A stretch of 39,898 bases of DNA from JBHHZM01 sp046758065 (GTDB lineage Bacteria; Pseudomonadota; Alphaproteobacteria; JAAXGF01), in assembly GCA_046758065.1 (NCBI GenBank), contig JBHHZM010000012.1, positions 1 through 39,898 on the forward strand. Direction: 5' to 3'. The stretch's first letter is position 1, and each line of letters begins with the position of its first letter. Position numbers and translations under genes: made by a program. The notes under the pieces were generated by a model. It ran no database searches and was not told the DNA's origin. It saw only the letters and a program-made list of their open reading frames with translations. Positions 1-7,702 of the stretch are shown piece after piece.

Positions 1-2
1 GC

Positions 3-2168
3 ATCGACGCCGGTTTCCTGCTGTTCGACGAAGACGATCGCCTGCTGTTGGCCAATGCCAGAATCCGGGACATGTTCGCGACCATCGCCGGTATTCTCGA
101 ACCCGGCGCACGCTTCGAAACGATCGCCGCGGCGCTGGTCGAAAAGGGCGTCGTCGCGCTCGACGGCGCGACCGCGGACGACTGGCTTCGCGATTGTCTC
201 GCCCGCCACAACAGTCTGCGCAGCGCCAGCGAGGTGAAGCTGGCCGACGGACGTTGGCTCAGGGCGCGCGAGTGCGACTCGGGCGATGGCGGCACGGTCG
301 CGATCTACACCGACATTACCGTGGGCAAGGCGCGCGAACGTCACATGAGCGAAGGCGAGCGACGCTACCAGAAGCTCGTCGAGATCGGGGTCGCCCTGTC
401 GGCGGAGAAGAACCTGGATCGCTTGCTCGAAATAATTCTGATCGAGGCCAAGAACATCGCCAATGCCGATGGCGGCACGATCTATCTGCGCGAGACGGAG
501 AGCGACAAGGGATCCCCCTCCTCGGGCGCACGCATCGACCCCCGCACGGGCGGCGACCGCCGCGTCGGCTTCTCACGCCGCAAGGATAGCGACCGCCGTT
601 GGTTCGAGCGGATCGACCTCGATTCCCGGCGTATTCCCGACGAGCGGCGCGACGGCGGGGACCGGCGCGCCCGCAAGGATCGGCTCCGCTTTGCCGTTCT
701 GCGCAACGACAGTCTGGGAATCGCCATGGGTGGCACCACGGGAGAGCCCATTCCCTTTCCGTCGCTGCCGCTCTACGACCCCGAGACCGGCAAGGCAAAC
801 GTCACGAACATCGCCACGCTGGTCGCGCTCGGCGGTGTCGCGGTCAACGTTCCCGACGCCTACGCCGACGACCGCTTCGATTTCTCCAGCACCATGGCGA
901 TGGATGCGAGGACAGGGTATCGCTCGACCTCGTTCCTGACCCTTCCGATGAAGAACAACGCCGGCGAGGTCATCGGCGTGCTCCAACTCATCAACGCGCG
1001 CGACGCGATGACCGGTGCCATCGTGCCGTTCGATACCGAGGATCAGCAGGCGGTCGAGGCGCTGGCGTCGCAGGCCGCCGTCGCGCTCGACAATCAGCAG
1101 TTGCTCGAAGGGCAGAGAACCCTCCTCGGCGCCTTCATTCAACTCGTCGCCGGCGCGATCGACGAGAAATCGCCGTACACCGGCGGCCATTGCGAGCGCG
1201 TCCCCGCGCTGACCGAAATGCTCGCCGAAGCCGCCTGCGCGGCGAGCGAGGGTCCGTTCCGGGATTTCGCCCTTTCCGACGAGGAGCGTTACGAGTTGTG
1301 CATCGCCGCCTGGCTCCACGATTGCGGCAAGGTGACGACGCCCGAATACGTCGTCGACAAGGCGACCAAGCTCGAAACCATCTCCGACCGCATCGAGCAG
1401 GTGAAGGTCCGCTTCGAGGTGCTCAAACGCGACGCGGAAATCGCCCGGCTCAAACAACTCGCGGAAAGCGCAAGGCCGCGCGAGGCGGTCGAGGCCGGGT
1501 TTCATGCCCGGATCACACAGCTCGAAACCGATCTCGCTTTCCTCGAAGAGATCAACCTGGGTCGTGAATCGATGAGCGACGATCAGAAGGCGCGCGTGCG
1601 GCGCATCGCCAAACAACGCTGGCGTGGGCCCGACGGCGCGGAGCGTGCCCTGCTGAGCGAGGACGAGGTCAGGAACCTTTGCGTCACCCGCGGCACGCTG
1701 ACCCCCGAGGAACGGAAGGTTATCGACGACCATATTGTCGTCACCATCGAGATGCTCGAAAAGCTGCCGTTCCCCAAGGGACTGACACGGGTGCCGGAAT
1801 ACGCGGGCGGGCATCACGAGAAGATGGACGGGTCCGGTTACCCGCGCGGGCTCCGTCGCGAGCAAATGTCGCTGCCGGCGCGGATGATGGCGGTCGCCGA
1901 CATCTTCGAGGCGCTCACCGCCGCCGACCGGCCCTACAAGAAAGCGATGCCCTTGAGCGAGGCGATGGCGATGATGGCGAAGATGCGCGATAATGACCAT
2001 ATCGACGCCGATCTCTTCGCGCTGTTCGTCGAAAGCGGCGTCTACCGAAAATATGCCGAGCGCTTTCTCGATCCGGAGCTGATCGACGACGTCGACCACG
2101 AGAGAATCCTGGTTCGGCGGGCGATGGAGCCGGAGCGGCGGACGGCGGCCGAGAGGTTGGGACGGTGA
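3..2168 (+). CDS. PAS-GAF-HD-GYP cyclic-di-GMP phosphodiesterase (5' end outside window)
   Basis: The reading frame is open to the left edge, so the true start lies upstream. The first visible residues (IDAGFLLFDEDDRLLLANAR) look like the beginning of a PAS domain. A GAF domain follows, roughly nt 360-1110. The C-terminal HD-GYP domain shows LHDCGK (about nt 1314-1331) and HHEKMDGSGYP (about nt 1814-1846), the metal and signature residues expected of an active cyclic-di-GMP phosphodiesterase. Two insertions are unusual: an Arg/Asp-rich stretch inside the GAF domain (about nt 515-690) and about 110 mostly helical, charged residues between the HD and GYP halves (about nt 1375-1690). The protein is probably a cytosolic sensor that degrades cyclic-di-GMP. 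Its stop overlaps the next start by 4 bp (GTGA), which suggests translational coupling. The domain call is confident; the signal sensed is unknown. Confidence 0.93.
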   Translation: MDAGFLLFDEDDRLLLANARIRDMFATIAGILEPGARFETIAAALVEKGVVALDGATADDWLRDCLARHNSLRSASEVKLADGRWLRARECDSGDGGTVAIYTDITVGKARERHMSEGERRYQKLVEIGVALSAEKNLDRLLEIILIEAKNIANADGGTIYLRETESDKGSPSSGARIDPRTGGDRRVGFSRRKDSDRRWFERIDLDSRRIPDERRDGGDRRARKDRLRFAVLRNDSLGIAMGGTTGEPIPFPSLPLYDPETGKANVTNIATLVALGGVAVNVPDAYADDRFDFSSTMAMDARTGYRSTSFLTLPMKNNAGEVIGVLQLINARDAMTGAIVPFDTEDQQAVEALASQAAVALDNQQLLEGQRTLLGAFIQLVAGAIDEKSPYTGGHCERVPALTEMLAEAACAASEGPFRDFALSDEERYELCIAAWLHDCGKVTTPEYVVDKATKLETISDRIEQVKVRFEVLKRDAEIARLKQLAESARPREAVEAGFHARITQLETDLAFLEEINLGRESMSDDQKARVRRIAKQRWRGPDGAERALLSEDEVRNLCVTRGTLTPEERKVIDDHIVVTIEMLEKLPFPKGLTRVPEYAGGHHEKMDGSGYPRGLRREQMSLPARMMAVADIFEALTAADRPYKKAMPLSEAMAMMAKMRDNDHIDADLFALFVESGVYRKYAERFLDPELIDDVDHERILVRRAMEPERRTAAERLGR

Positions 2169-2902
2169 GCGAGATCAGAACCGTCGTTCTTACCGGTGCG
2201 AGCCGCGGCATCGGCCACGCCACGGCGCGGCGATTCAGCGAGGCCGGCTGGCGGGTCATCACCTGCTCGCGCGAGGACGTGCCCGCGGAGTGCCTGGTGG
2301 GCGAGGTGCGTCACCGGCATATCGTCGCCGATCTTGCCGACGACGCCAGCATCGGTCATTTCTTGCGCGCGGCCAACGAGGTATTGGGCGACGACCCGCT
2401 GCACGGTCTCGTCAACAACGCCGGCGTCTCGCCCAAGACCGAGTTCAAGGAGCGCCTGGGGTGCCTCAACGGCGACCTCGACCACTGGCGCGAGGTCTTC
2501 GAGCTCAACTTTTTCGCGCCACTGGTTCTCGCCCGCGGCTTCGCGGCAGCGTTGCACCGGGGTAAGGGCGCGGTGGTCAACGTCACCTCGATCGCCGGCC
2601 ACGCCGTGCATCCCTTCGCGGGTAGCGCCTATTCGACCTCGAAGGCGGCGCTTTCGGCGCTGACGCGCGAGATGGCGGTCGAGTTCGCGCATCTCGGCGT
2701 GCGCGTCAACGCGGTCGCGCCGGGCGAGATCGAGACCGCGATGCTCTCGCCCGAGACCGAGGTGCTGATCCCGCGCATTCCGCTCCACCGCCTCGGCCTG
2801 CCGGCCGACGTCGCCGGGGCGATCTACTATCTGTGCTCGGACGATTCGGCCTACGTCACCGGCTCGGAAATCATGGTGACCGGCGGCCAGCACGTGCTTT
2901 GA
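2165..2902 (+). CDS. SDR family oxidoreductase
   Basis: A 245-residue classical short-chain dehydrogenase/reductase. The N-terminal Rossmann motif is TGASRGIGHATA, followed by NNAGVS and the catalytic pair in YSTSKAAL, with a conserved Ser in the VTSIAG strand. The C-terminal half has VNAVAPGEIETAML and a YVTGSEIMVTGG end, typical of 3-oxoacyl-ACP-reductase-like SDRs. The GTG start at 2165 overlaps the stop of the HD-GYP gene by 4 bp, so the two are probably co-translated, although no functional link is obvious. The gene is convergent with the DUF1028 gene, leaving only 19 bp between stops. The substrate cannot be read from sequence. Confidence 0.9.
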   Translation: MSEIRTVVLTGASRGIGHATARRFSEAGWRVITCSREDVPAECLVGEVRHRHIVADLADDASIGHFLRAANEVLGDDPLHGLVNNAGVSPKTEFKERLGCLNGDLDHWREVFELNFFAPLVLARGFAAALHRGKGAVVNVTSIAGHAVHPFAGSAYSTSKAALSALTREMAVEFAHLGVRVNAVAPGEIETAMLSPETEVLIPRIPLHRLGLPADVAGAIYYLCSDDSAYVTGSEIMVTGGQHVL

Positions 2903-2921
2903 GGCGCGCTTAAGTCGTCCC

Positions 2922-3599
2922 TCACTCGTCGCCGGGGACGCCGTAGGCGGGCGCGGCGGTGGGGTCGAGCGCGCGAATCAGATAATCGGCTATCTGCGGC
3001 TCGTAGATCTGCCAAACGCGGCGCAGCTCGGCGATCGGCGCATCGTGCCAATCGACCCGCAGGTCGGCGATCGGGAAGACGTGGCGGTCGACGACGTAAA
3101 GCCCGGCCGAGCGCACCTCGCCTCTTTCGCCGCCCGCCGCGAGCCCTGCTTCGAGCGCCTGCAAGAGACGTTCGGCGAGATGCGCTTCCGGGGCGGCCTC
3201 GAAGGCTTCGACCATCATGGCCGGCACGTCCTCGGAAGCGAGGATGTTGCCGGCGGCGACGCATCCATCGCCTTCGACCACGCGATGGGTGCCGAGCGTG
3301 TTGGCCCCCGAGTAGTGCGCGGTGTTGCCGTCCTGATCGACCGCGGCGAGCTGGCGAAACTCGGGGTGGGCGTTGGACGCCACCATGGCGTCGACCGCTG
3401 CTTTGGCACTATAGCCGCGGGCGAGCAGGTCGAGACCGATGGCGCCGAGGCGCGGGTCGGTGACGTTCTGGGTGGCGACGACGCCGGCGCCGGCGCGCGC
3501 CCACACCCCGCAGCGGGCGGCGACGCAGACGCTCGACGAGCTCACCGCGATGCCGAACATGCCGGTGCGCGGGCAGCGGGCGACGATCGAAAACGTCAT
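2922..3599 (-). CDS. DUF1028 family protein (Ntn-hydrolase-like)
   Basis: A 225-residue protein beginning MTFSIVARCPRTGMFGIAVS, the typical start of the DUF1028 family (PF06267). The family is described as having an Ntn-hydrolase-like fold; Thr2, exposed if the initiator Met is removed, could be the nucleophile (inference). Other family-like segments are GVVATQNVTDPRLGAIGLDL and GNILASEDVPAMM. The ATG at 3599 overlaps the stop of the RidA gene by 4 bp, so this is the last gene of an HpaB-RidA-DUF1028 transcription unit. The frame extends further upstream, but that part lies wholly inside the RidA gene. No enzymatic activity is established; hydrolysis of an amide or imide product of the cluster is a guess. 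Confidence 0.85.
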   Translation of the reverse strand: MTFSIVARCPRTGMFGIAVSSSSVCVAARCGVWARAGAGVVATQNVTDPRLGAIGLDLLARGYSAKAAVDAMVASNAHPEFRQLAAVDQDGNTAHYSGANTLGTHRVVEGDGCVAAGNILASEDVPAMMVEAFEAAPEAHLAERLLQALEAGLAAGGERGEVRSAGLYVVDRHVFPIADLRVDWHDAPIAELRRVWQIYEPQIADYLIRALDPTAAPAYGVPGDE

Positions 3600-4018
3600 G
3601 GTCGGGCCTCGTCCTCGGGAATCACCGCATCGACATCGATCTCCATCAGCATCTCGGGCCGCGCGAGTCCGTTGACGATGAGCCCGGTCGAGACCGGGAA
3701 GACCCCCTTGAGGTGTTTGCCGATCACCCGGTAGACCGGCTCGCGGTAGGCGCGGTCGGTGATGTAGATGGTAATCTTGCAGATGTGATCGAGCGTCGCG
3801 CCGGCTTCTTCGAGCAGCGTCTTGACGCATTTCATGGCGTTGTCGGCCTGCGCCGCGGGATCGCCGTGGCCGACGAATCCGCCGTCGAGCGCGAAGCCCG
3901 TCTGGCCGCGCAGGAAAACATGGCGTCCGGCGCGCACCGCCATGCAGAGGTCGTTGTCGAGCGCCTGCTCGGGGTACATCTCCCGGGTATTGAATTTGCG
4001 CAAACGGACGTGCGCCAT
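3596..4018 (-). CDS. RidA family protein (YjgF/YER057c/UK114)
   Basis: A 140-residue protein with the chorismate-mutase-like RidA fold. Recognisable segments are the N-terminal strand with FLRGQTG, the central ATLDHICKITIYITD helix-strand and the C-terminal PEMLMEIDVDAVIP. RidA proteins are small cytosolic trimers; the archetype hydrolyses reactive enamine/imine intermediates. Paralogs embedded in catabolic operons often act as pathway-specific deaminases. The usual IPWSPA-type N-terminus of housekeeping RidA is absent, so this is probably a specialised subgroup. A GGGAGA ribosome-binding site precedes the ATG. It sits 34 bp after the HpaB-type gene and overlaps the DUF1028 gene by 4 bp, so a role in processing the monooxygenase product is likely. 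Confidence 0.88.
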   Translation of the reverse strand: MAHVRLRKFNTREMYPEQALDNDLCMAVRAGRHVFLRGQTGFALDGGFVGHGDPAAQADNAMKCVKTLLEEAGATLDHICKITIYITDRAYREPVYRVIGKHLKGVFPVSTGLIVNGLARPEMLMEIDVDAVIPEDEARP

Positions 4019-4052
4019 CGCTATCTCCCTCGTCCGCTAAAGCCGGAACACC

Positions 4053-5504
4053 CTAGCTTTTCATCACCTTGTCGGAAAGCCCTGCGCTCCTTTTCACGAA
4101 TGCGAGAGGTTCGTCGAAGTCGAAGCTCAGATAGACGTCGTTGAGATGTTTGAACGGCGGCGCCTGGGCGAAAAGCTGAAACGTCAGCCGGTGCCCGGCG
4201 TAGTCCGAGTTCAACAGGTCGCGGGCGAAGGCGAGCAGCTTGCGCCTGTCCTCGGCGTCCCAGGCCTCGTTGACGTGGTAGAACTTGTCGAGCCAGCGCG
4301 CGGTGTCGCCGCCTTCGAAGGCCGCCGAGTCGGGGGTGACGCAGATCTGTCCGCCGCACAGCTCGCGCGCGAGGTGCATCATCTCGGGCACCCGCGTGCA
4401 GGCGTGCACCCGGCCGGCGTAGAGCAAAGACTGGTGGGGCATCAGCAGACCCGCCGGGCTCTTCTGCGCGAGAGCGATCGAGGCGGTGAGATGGGCGTTG
4501 ATCGTCTCGCGGTAGCAGGCGAGCGTCGCCAGCTTCTCGCGCACCGCCTGCATCTTGTCGAGACCGGTCTGGCGGGCGTTGAACAGCGCCGCGCCGATCA
4601 TCATGTCGGCAATGAACTGAATGCGCTGGACGAAGGGAAAGGCGCTGTAGCGGTGCAACGTGCCGCGGATGAACGAGGCGGCGCGGGTGTGGCGATAGAA
4701 CAGAACGTCCTCCCAGGGCACCAGCACGTCGTCGAAGACCAGCAGGGTGTCGACCTCGTCGAAGCGGTTGGCCAGCGGATAGTCGCGCCGACTCCCGCGG
4801 CCGACGAAACCCGCGCGGCAGATGTGCTTGAGCCCCTTGGCGTCCATCGGACAAATGAAGCCGAGGGCGTAGTCCGAGAGCTTCTCATCGCCCCAGTTGG
4901 CGATGGTCGGCTTGACGAACGCCTGGTGCGCATAGCTCGCAGCGGTTTCGTACTTGGCGCCGCGCACCACGATGCCGGCGTCGGTTTCCCTGACCACGTG
5001 CAGCATCATGTCGGGGTCCTGGTCCTGCGGGCGCCGCGAGCGGTCGCCTTTCGGGTCGGTGTTGGCCGAGACGTGATAAATGTCGTCCTCGAGCACGCGG
5101 TAGATGTGGCGCTCGATGTTTTCGCCGAACTGGGGATCGACCTCGTTGAGGACGTCCTTGCCGTCCCACAACGACCACAGCTCGCCCACGGTCTCGTCGC
5201 CGACGCGGATGACGACGCCGCCGATGTCCTTCATCACCGCCTCGACCGCCGCGCGCTTGTCGTGCCAGTCGCCTTGCGTCTTAGGCAGCTTGTAGCCGAT
5301 GCAGTTGGGCTCGTTCTTCTCGCCGATATACGACATGACGTCGCGGTAGCGCTCCTCGTGCGCCATGTCGTAGATGCGCGCGCGCACGTCGACGATCGGC
5401 TTGAACGCGGGGTGGACGGTCACGTCCCTGACGCGTTCGCCGTCCATCCACACCTCGCGGCCGTCGCGGATCGACTCGCGATACTCGTCTCCCGTCATCA
5501 GCAT
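4053..5504 (-). CDS. HpaB-family flavin-dependent monooxygenase (4-hydroxyphenylacetate 3-hydroxylase-like, oxygenase component)
   Basis: A 483-residue protein with the HpaB N-terminal region (TGDEYRESIRDGREVWMDGE), the acyl-CoA-dehydrogenase-like middle domain (around LGFICPMDAKG and VPWEDVLFYRH) and a helical C-terminal domain with ARELCGGQICVTPD. The length matches two-component HpaB enzymes, which use FADH2 and O2 to hydroxylate phenols; some members of the superfamily are 4-hydroxybutyryl-CoA dehydratases. The expected flavin reductase (HpaC) is not in the window and would have to act in trans. It is the first gene of the HpaB-RidA-DUF1028 unit, and its upstream side carries a decayed divergent LysR gene and a 7-bp-arm inverted repeat. 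The family call is firm; the substrate is unknown. Confidence 0.87.
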   Translation of the reverse strand: MLMTGDEYRESIRDGREVWMDGERVRDVTVHPAFKPIVDVRARIYDMAHEERYRDVMSYIGEKNEPNCIGYKLPKTQGDWHDKRAAVEAVMKDIGGVVIRVGDETVGELWSLWDGKDVLNEVDPQFGENIERHIYRVLEDDIYHVSANTDPKGDRSRRPQDQDPDMMLHVVRETDAGIVVRGAKYETAASYAHQAFVKPTIANWGDEKLSDYALGFICPMDAKGLKHICRAGFVGRGSRRDYPLANRFDEVDTLLVFDDVLVPWEDVLFYRHTRAASFIRGTLHRYSAFPFVQRIQFIADMMIGAALFNARQTGLDKMQAVREKLATLACYRETINAHLTASIALAQKSPAGLLMPHQSLLYAGRVHACTRVPEMMHLARELCGGQICVTPDSAAFEGGDTARWLDKFYHVNEAWDAEDRRKLLAFARDLLNSDYAGHRLTFQLFAQAPPFKHLNDVYLSFDFDEPLAFVKRSAGLSDKVMKS

Positions 5505-5535
5505 GGCAGAGAACCCCGGATGATTGCGCCGTCGT

Positions 5536-5559
5536 TTTGCCGGTTATCTTGACGGCAAA
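5536..5559. promoter_or_regulatory. Inverted repeat, candidate operator between the HpaB-type gene and the LysR remnant
   Basis: TTTGCCG at 5536-5542 and CGGCAAA at 5553-5559 form perfect 7-bp arms around a 10-bp spacer, in the 103-bp divergent region. Position and symmetry fit a LysR-type binding site controlling the HpaB-RidA-DUF1028 unit. The adjacent stretch 5571-5590 is AT-rich and could hold promoter elements. Function is inferred from context only. Confidence 0.35.
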
Positions 5560-5607
5560 TCTCGACCGAAGGAAAATATTATTTATTGACGATATGGATA
5601 GGAAAAG

Positions 5608-5760
5608 TTGATCCCGTTCAGTCTCAAGCAGCTCGCGTACTTCGTCGCGGCGGGCGAACGCGACAGCGTCACCGCCGTGCTGCGGGCGACGCGGATGGCG
5701 ACGGCGTGCGCGGAGTTCTGCCGCGAGCATTTCGCCGCGACCCGGGTCATGGCCGGCTGA
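5608..5760 (+). pseudogene. LysR-family regulator remnant (internally deleted)
   Basis: The frame from TTG 5608 reads LIPFSLKQLAYFVAAGERDS and then VTA, the standard opening of a LysR-type regulator just before and into the helix-turn-helix. It then jumps directly to ACAEFCREHFAATRVMAG and a stop, which resembles the extreme C-terminus of such proteins (FCREHF). The remaining length is 50 residues against about 300 for an intact regulator, so most of the HTH and the whole effector domain are missing. The deletion happens to keep the frame open. Orientation, divergent from the HpaB-type gene, is the classical arrangement for a LysR activator and its target. The stop lies 4 bp from the end of the convergent ABC ATPase gene. 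Identification rests on two short segments. Confidence 0.65.
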
Positions 5761-5764
5761 ACGA

Positions 5765-6853
5765 CTACTCGGTCAACACCAGAACGTCGCCGGCGTCCCA
5801 GGAGATCCACAGCTCGTCGCCGATCGCGACCCGGGGCCGGGTCGAGCGCGCCTCGTTGGGCAGGTTGGCGGTGACGACGACCCCGGTCGCGTTGTCGAGA
5901 TAGACGTGGCTTTCGTCGCCATAGTAAGCGACCTCGGTGACGCGACCGCGCAGCTTGATCCCGGCGTCCGGCTCGCTCGTCCCGAGACGCACCTTTTCGG
6001 GGCGCACGGCGATGCCGATGTCGCCCGCGGCCGCACCCGAAAAGGGGACGGCGATAGGGTCAATCCCGGCAACGTCGATGAGCAATCGCGGACCTTCGCT
6101 TCCCGCGACGCGGGCTTCGAACAGGTTCATCTTGCCGATGAAATCGGCGACGAAGCGGGAATTCGGGAATTCGTAGAGTTCCGCCGGCGGGGCGACCTGA
6201 CGGACGCGCCCCGCATCCATCACCGCAATGCGGTTGGCCATCGACAGCGCCTCGTCCTGGTCGTGGGTGACGATCACGAAAGTAATGCCGACCGAGTTCT
6301 GAAGCCGCACGAGTTCGAGCCGCATCGCATCGCGCAGCTTGGCGTCGAGCGCCGAGAGGGGCTCGTCGAGCAGCAGCACGCGCGGCTTCTTGACCAGCGC
6401 CCGGGCGAGCGCCACGCGCTGCTTCTGCCCGCCCGAGAGCTGATCGGGCATGCGTTGTTCGAGCCCGTCGAGCCGCACCAGCGCCAGCGCCTCGGCGACC
6501 CGCTGCTCGATCTCGGGCCGGGGCACGCCCGTCACCTTGAGGCCGTAGCCGACGTTCCGGGCGACGGTCATGTGGGGAAACACGGCGTAGGATTGAAAGA
6601 CCATGTTGACCGGGCGCCGGTTGGGATCGACGCCGGTGACGTCCTCCCCGGCGATCAGCACCTGTCCCGAGGTCGGGTTTTCGAAGCCGGCGAGCATGCG
6701 CAACAGCGTCGTCTTGCCGCAGCCCGAAGGGCCGAGAAGGGCGAAGAATTCGCCCTCGGCGATATCGAGCGAGACGTCGTCGACCGCGACCACGTCGCCG
6801 GAAAAGCGTTTGGTCAGGCTGCGCAGACTGATGATTCCGGAACCCGCGTTCAT
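5765..6853 (-). CDS. Polyamine-type ABC transporter ATP-binding protein (PotA/SpuF-like)
   Basis: A 362-residue ATPase with Walker A GPSGCGKTT, Q-loop MVFQSYAVFPHMT, signature LSGGQKQR, Walker B VLLLDEPLSALD and switch His in VTHDQDEAL. A C-terminal TOBE-type regulatory region follows (about residues 270-362). This is the PotA/SpuF class that energises spermidine/putrescine importers at the inner membrane. The ATG at 6853 overlaps the stop of the upstream permease gene by 4 bp (ATGA); the longer frame upstream lies entirely within the permease gene and is not used. It is the last gene of the six-gene spu-like operon. Confidence 0.93.
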   Translation of the reverse strand: MNAGSGIISLRSLTKRFSGDVVAVDDVSLDIAEGEFFALLGPSGCGKTTLLRMLAGFENPTSGQVLIAGEDVTGVDPNRRPVNMVFQSYAVFPHMTVARNVGYGLKVTGVPRPEIEQRVAEALALVRLDGLEQRMPDQLSGGQKQRVALARALVKKPRVLLLDEPLSALDAKLRDAMRLELVRLQNSVGITFVIVTHDQDEALSMANRIAVMDAGRVRQVAPPAELYEFPNSRFVADFIGKMNLFEARVAGSEGPRLLIDVAGIDPIAVPFSGAAAGDIGIAVRPEKVRLGTSEPDAGIKLRGRVTEVAYYGDESHVYLDNATGVVVTANLPNEARSTRPRVAIGDELWISWDAGDVLVLTE

Positions 6854-7701
6854 GCCGCCCGCCGCCCCGAGCGGCCCTGGATGATCATCGCCGTTACCGT
6901 GAGCGTGAGCGTAATGACGATCAGCACGGTCGATGCCGCATTGACCTCGGGCGTCACGCTGAACCGCACCATCGAATAGATCTTGATGGGGAAGGTGGTC
7001 GATCCCGGCCCCGCGGTGAAGAAGGTGATGACGAAGTCGTCGAGCGAAAGCGTGAAGGCGAGCAACCCGGCGGCGATCACTCCCGGCACCATGTAGGGAA
7101 AGGTGACGTTCCAGAACGTCTGCCACGGGTTCGCGCCGAGATCGCGCGAGGCCTCTTCGAGCGCCTCGTCGAAGCCCGACATGCGCGCCCGGATGACGAC
7201 GGCGACGAACGGGATCGAAAAGGCGATGTGGCTCGTCGTAATGGTGAACAGTCCGAGCGGAACGTCGATGCGGGCGAAGAACGCCAGCATCGCCACGCCC
7301 ATGCAGATTTCCGGGATCATGATCGGCAGATGGACCCAGCCTTCGTACGGCCCCTTGCCGGGGAAGCGGTAGCGGTAGAGCGCGAGCCCCAGCGCCGTGC
7401 CCAGCACCGTCGAAACCAGGGTCGAGGTGGTGGCGATGAACATGCTGTTGAGAAAGGCCTCGTGCAGGTGCACGTTGTGGAACGCCTTGTCGTAGTACTT
7501 GAGGGTAAAGCCCTGCCAGGTGATGTTGCGCCGGCTGTTGTTGAAGCTGAAGACGATCAGCGAAATGATCGGGAAGTAGAGAAAGAAGAAGTTGGCGAAC
7601 AGCACGAGCTGAAGCCAGCGCTTACGCGTGTAGTCGAGCGGATTTGCCCGGCGCTTCCGCCCGCCCACGGCTGCCGGCTTCGTCATGTCGGTGGCGCCCA
7701 T
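6850..7701 (-). CDS. Polyamine-type ABC transporter permease (PotC/SpuH-like)
   Basis: A 283-residue inner-membrane protein with about six transmembrane helices; the first is LVLFANFFFLYFPIISLIVF after a basic cytoplasmic N-terminus. The binding-protein-dependent permease EAA loop is visible as DEALEEASRDLGANPWQTFW. The family is PotC/SpuH, the second permease of polyamine importers. The start at 7701 lies one base after the stop of the other permease gene; an alternative ATG is at 7686 (MTKPAAV). The stop overlaps the ATPase start. With its partner it should form the membrane channel of the first polyamine system. Confidence 0.92.
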   Translation of the reverse strand: MGATDMTKPAAVGGRKRRANPLDYTRKRWLQLVLFANFFFLYFPIISLIVFSFNNSRRNITWQGFTLKYYDKAFHNVHLHEAFLNSMFIATTSTLVSTVLGTALGLALYRYRFPGKGPYEGWVHLPIMIPEICMGVAMLAFFARIDVPLGLFTITTSHIAFSIPFVAVVIRARMSGFDEALEEASRDLGANPWQTFWNVTFPYMVPGVIAAGLLAFTLSLDDFVITFFTAGPGSTTFPIKIYSMVRFSVTPEVNAASTVLIVITLTLTVTAMIIQGRSGRRAA

Positions 7702-7702
7702 C

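Noticed and set aside
573..2099. 508-codon open frame on the minus strand opposite the HD-GYP gene
   Set aside because: Antisense frame kept open by high G+C; no domain, and the plus-strand product has clear PAS, GAF and HD-GYP motifs.
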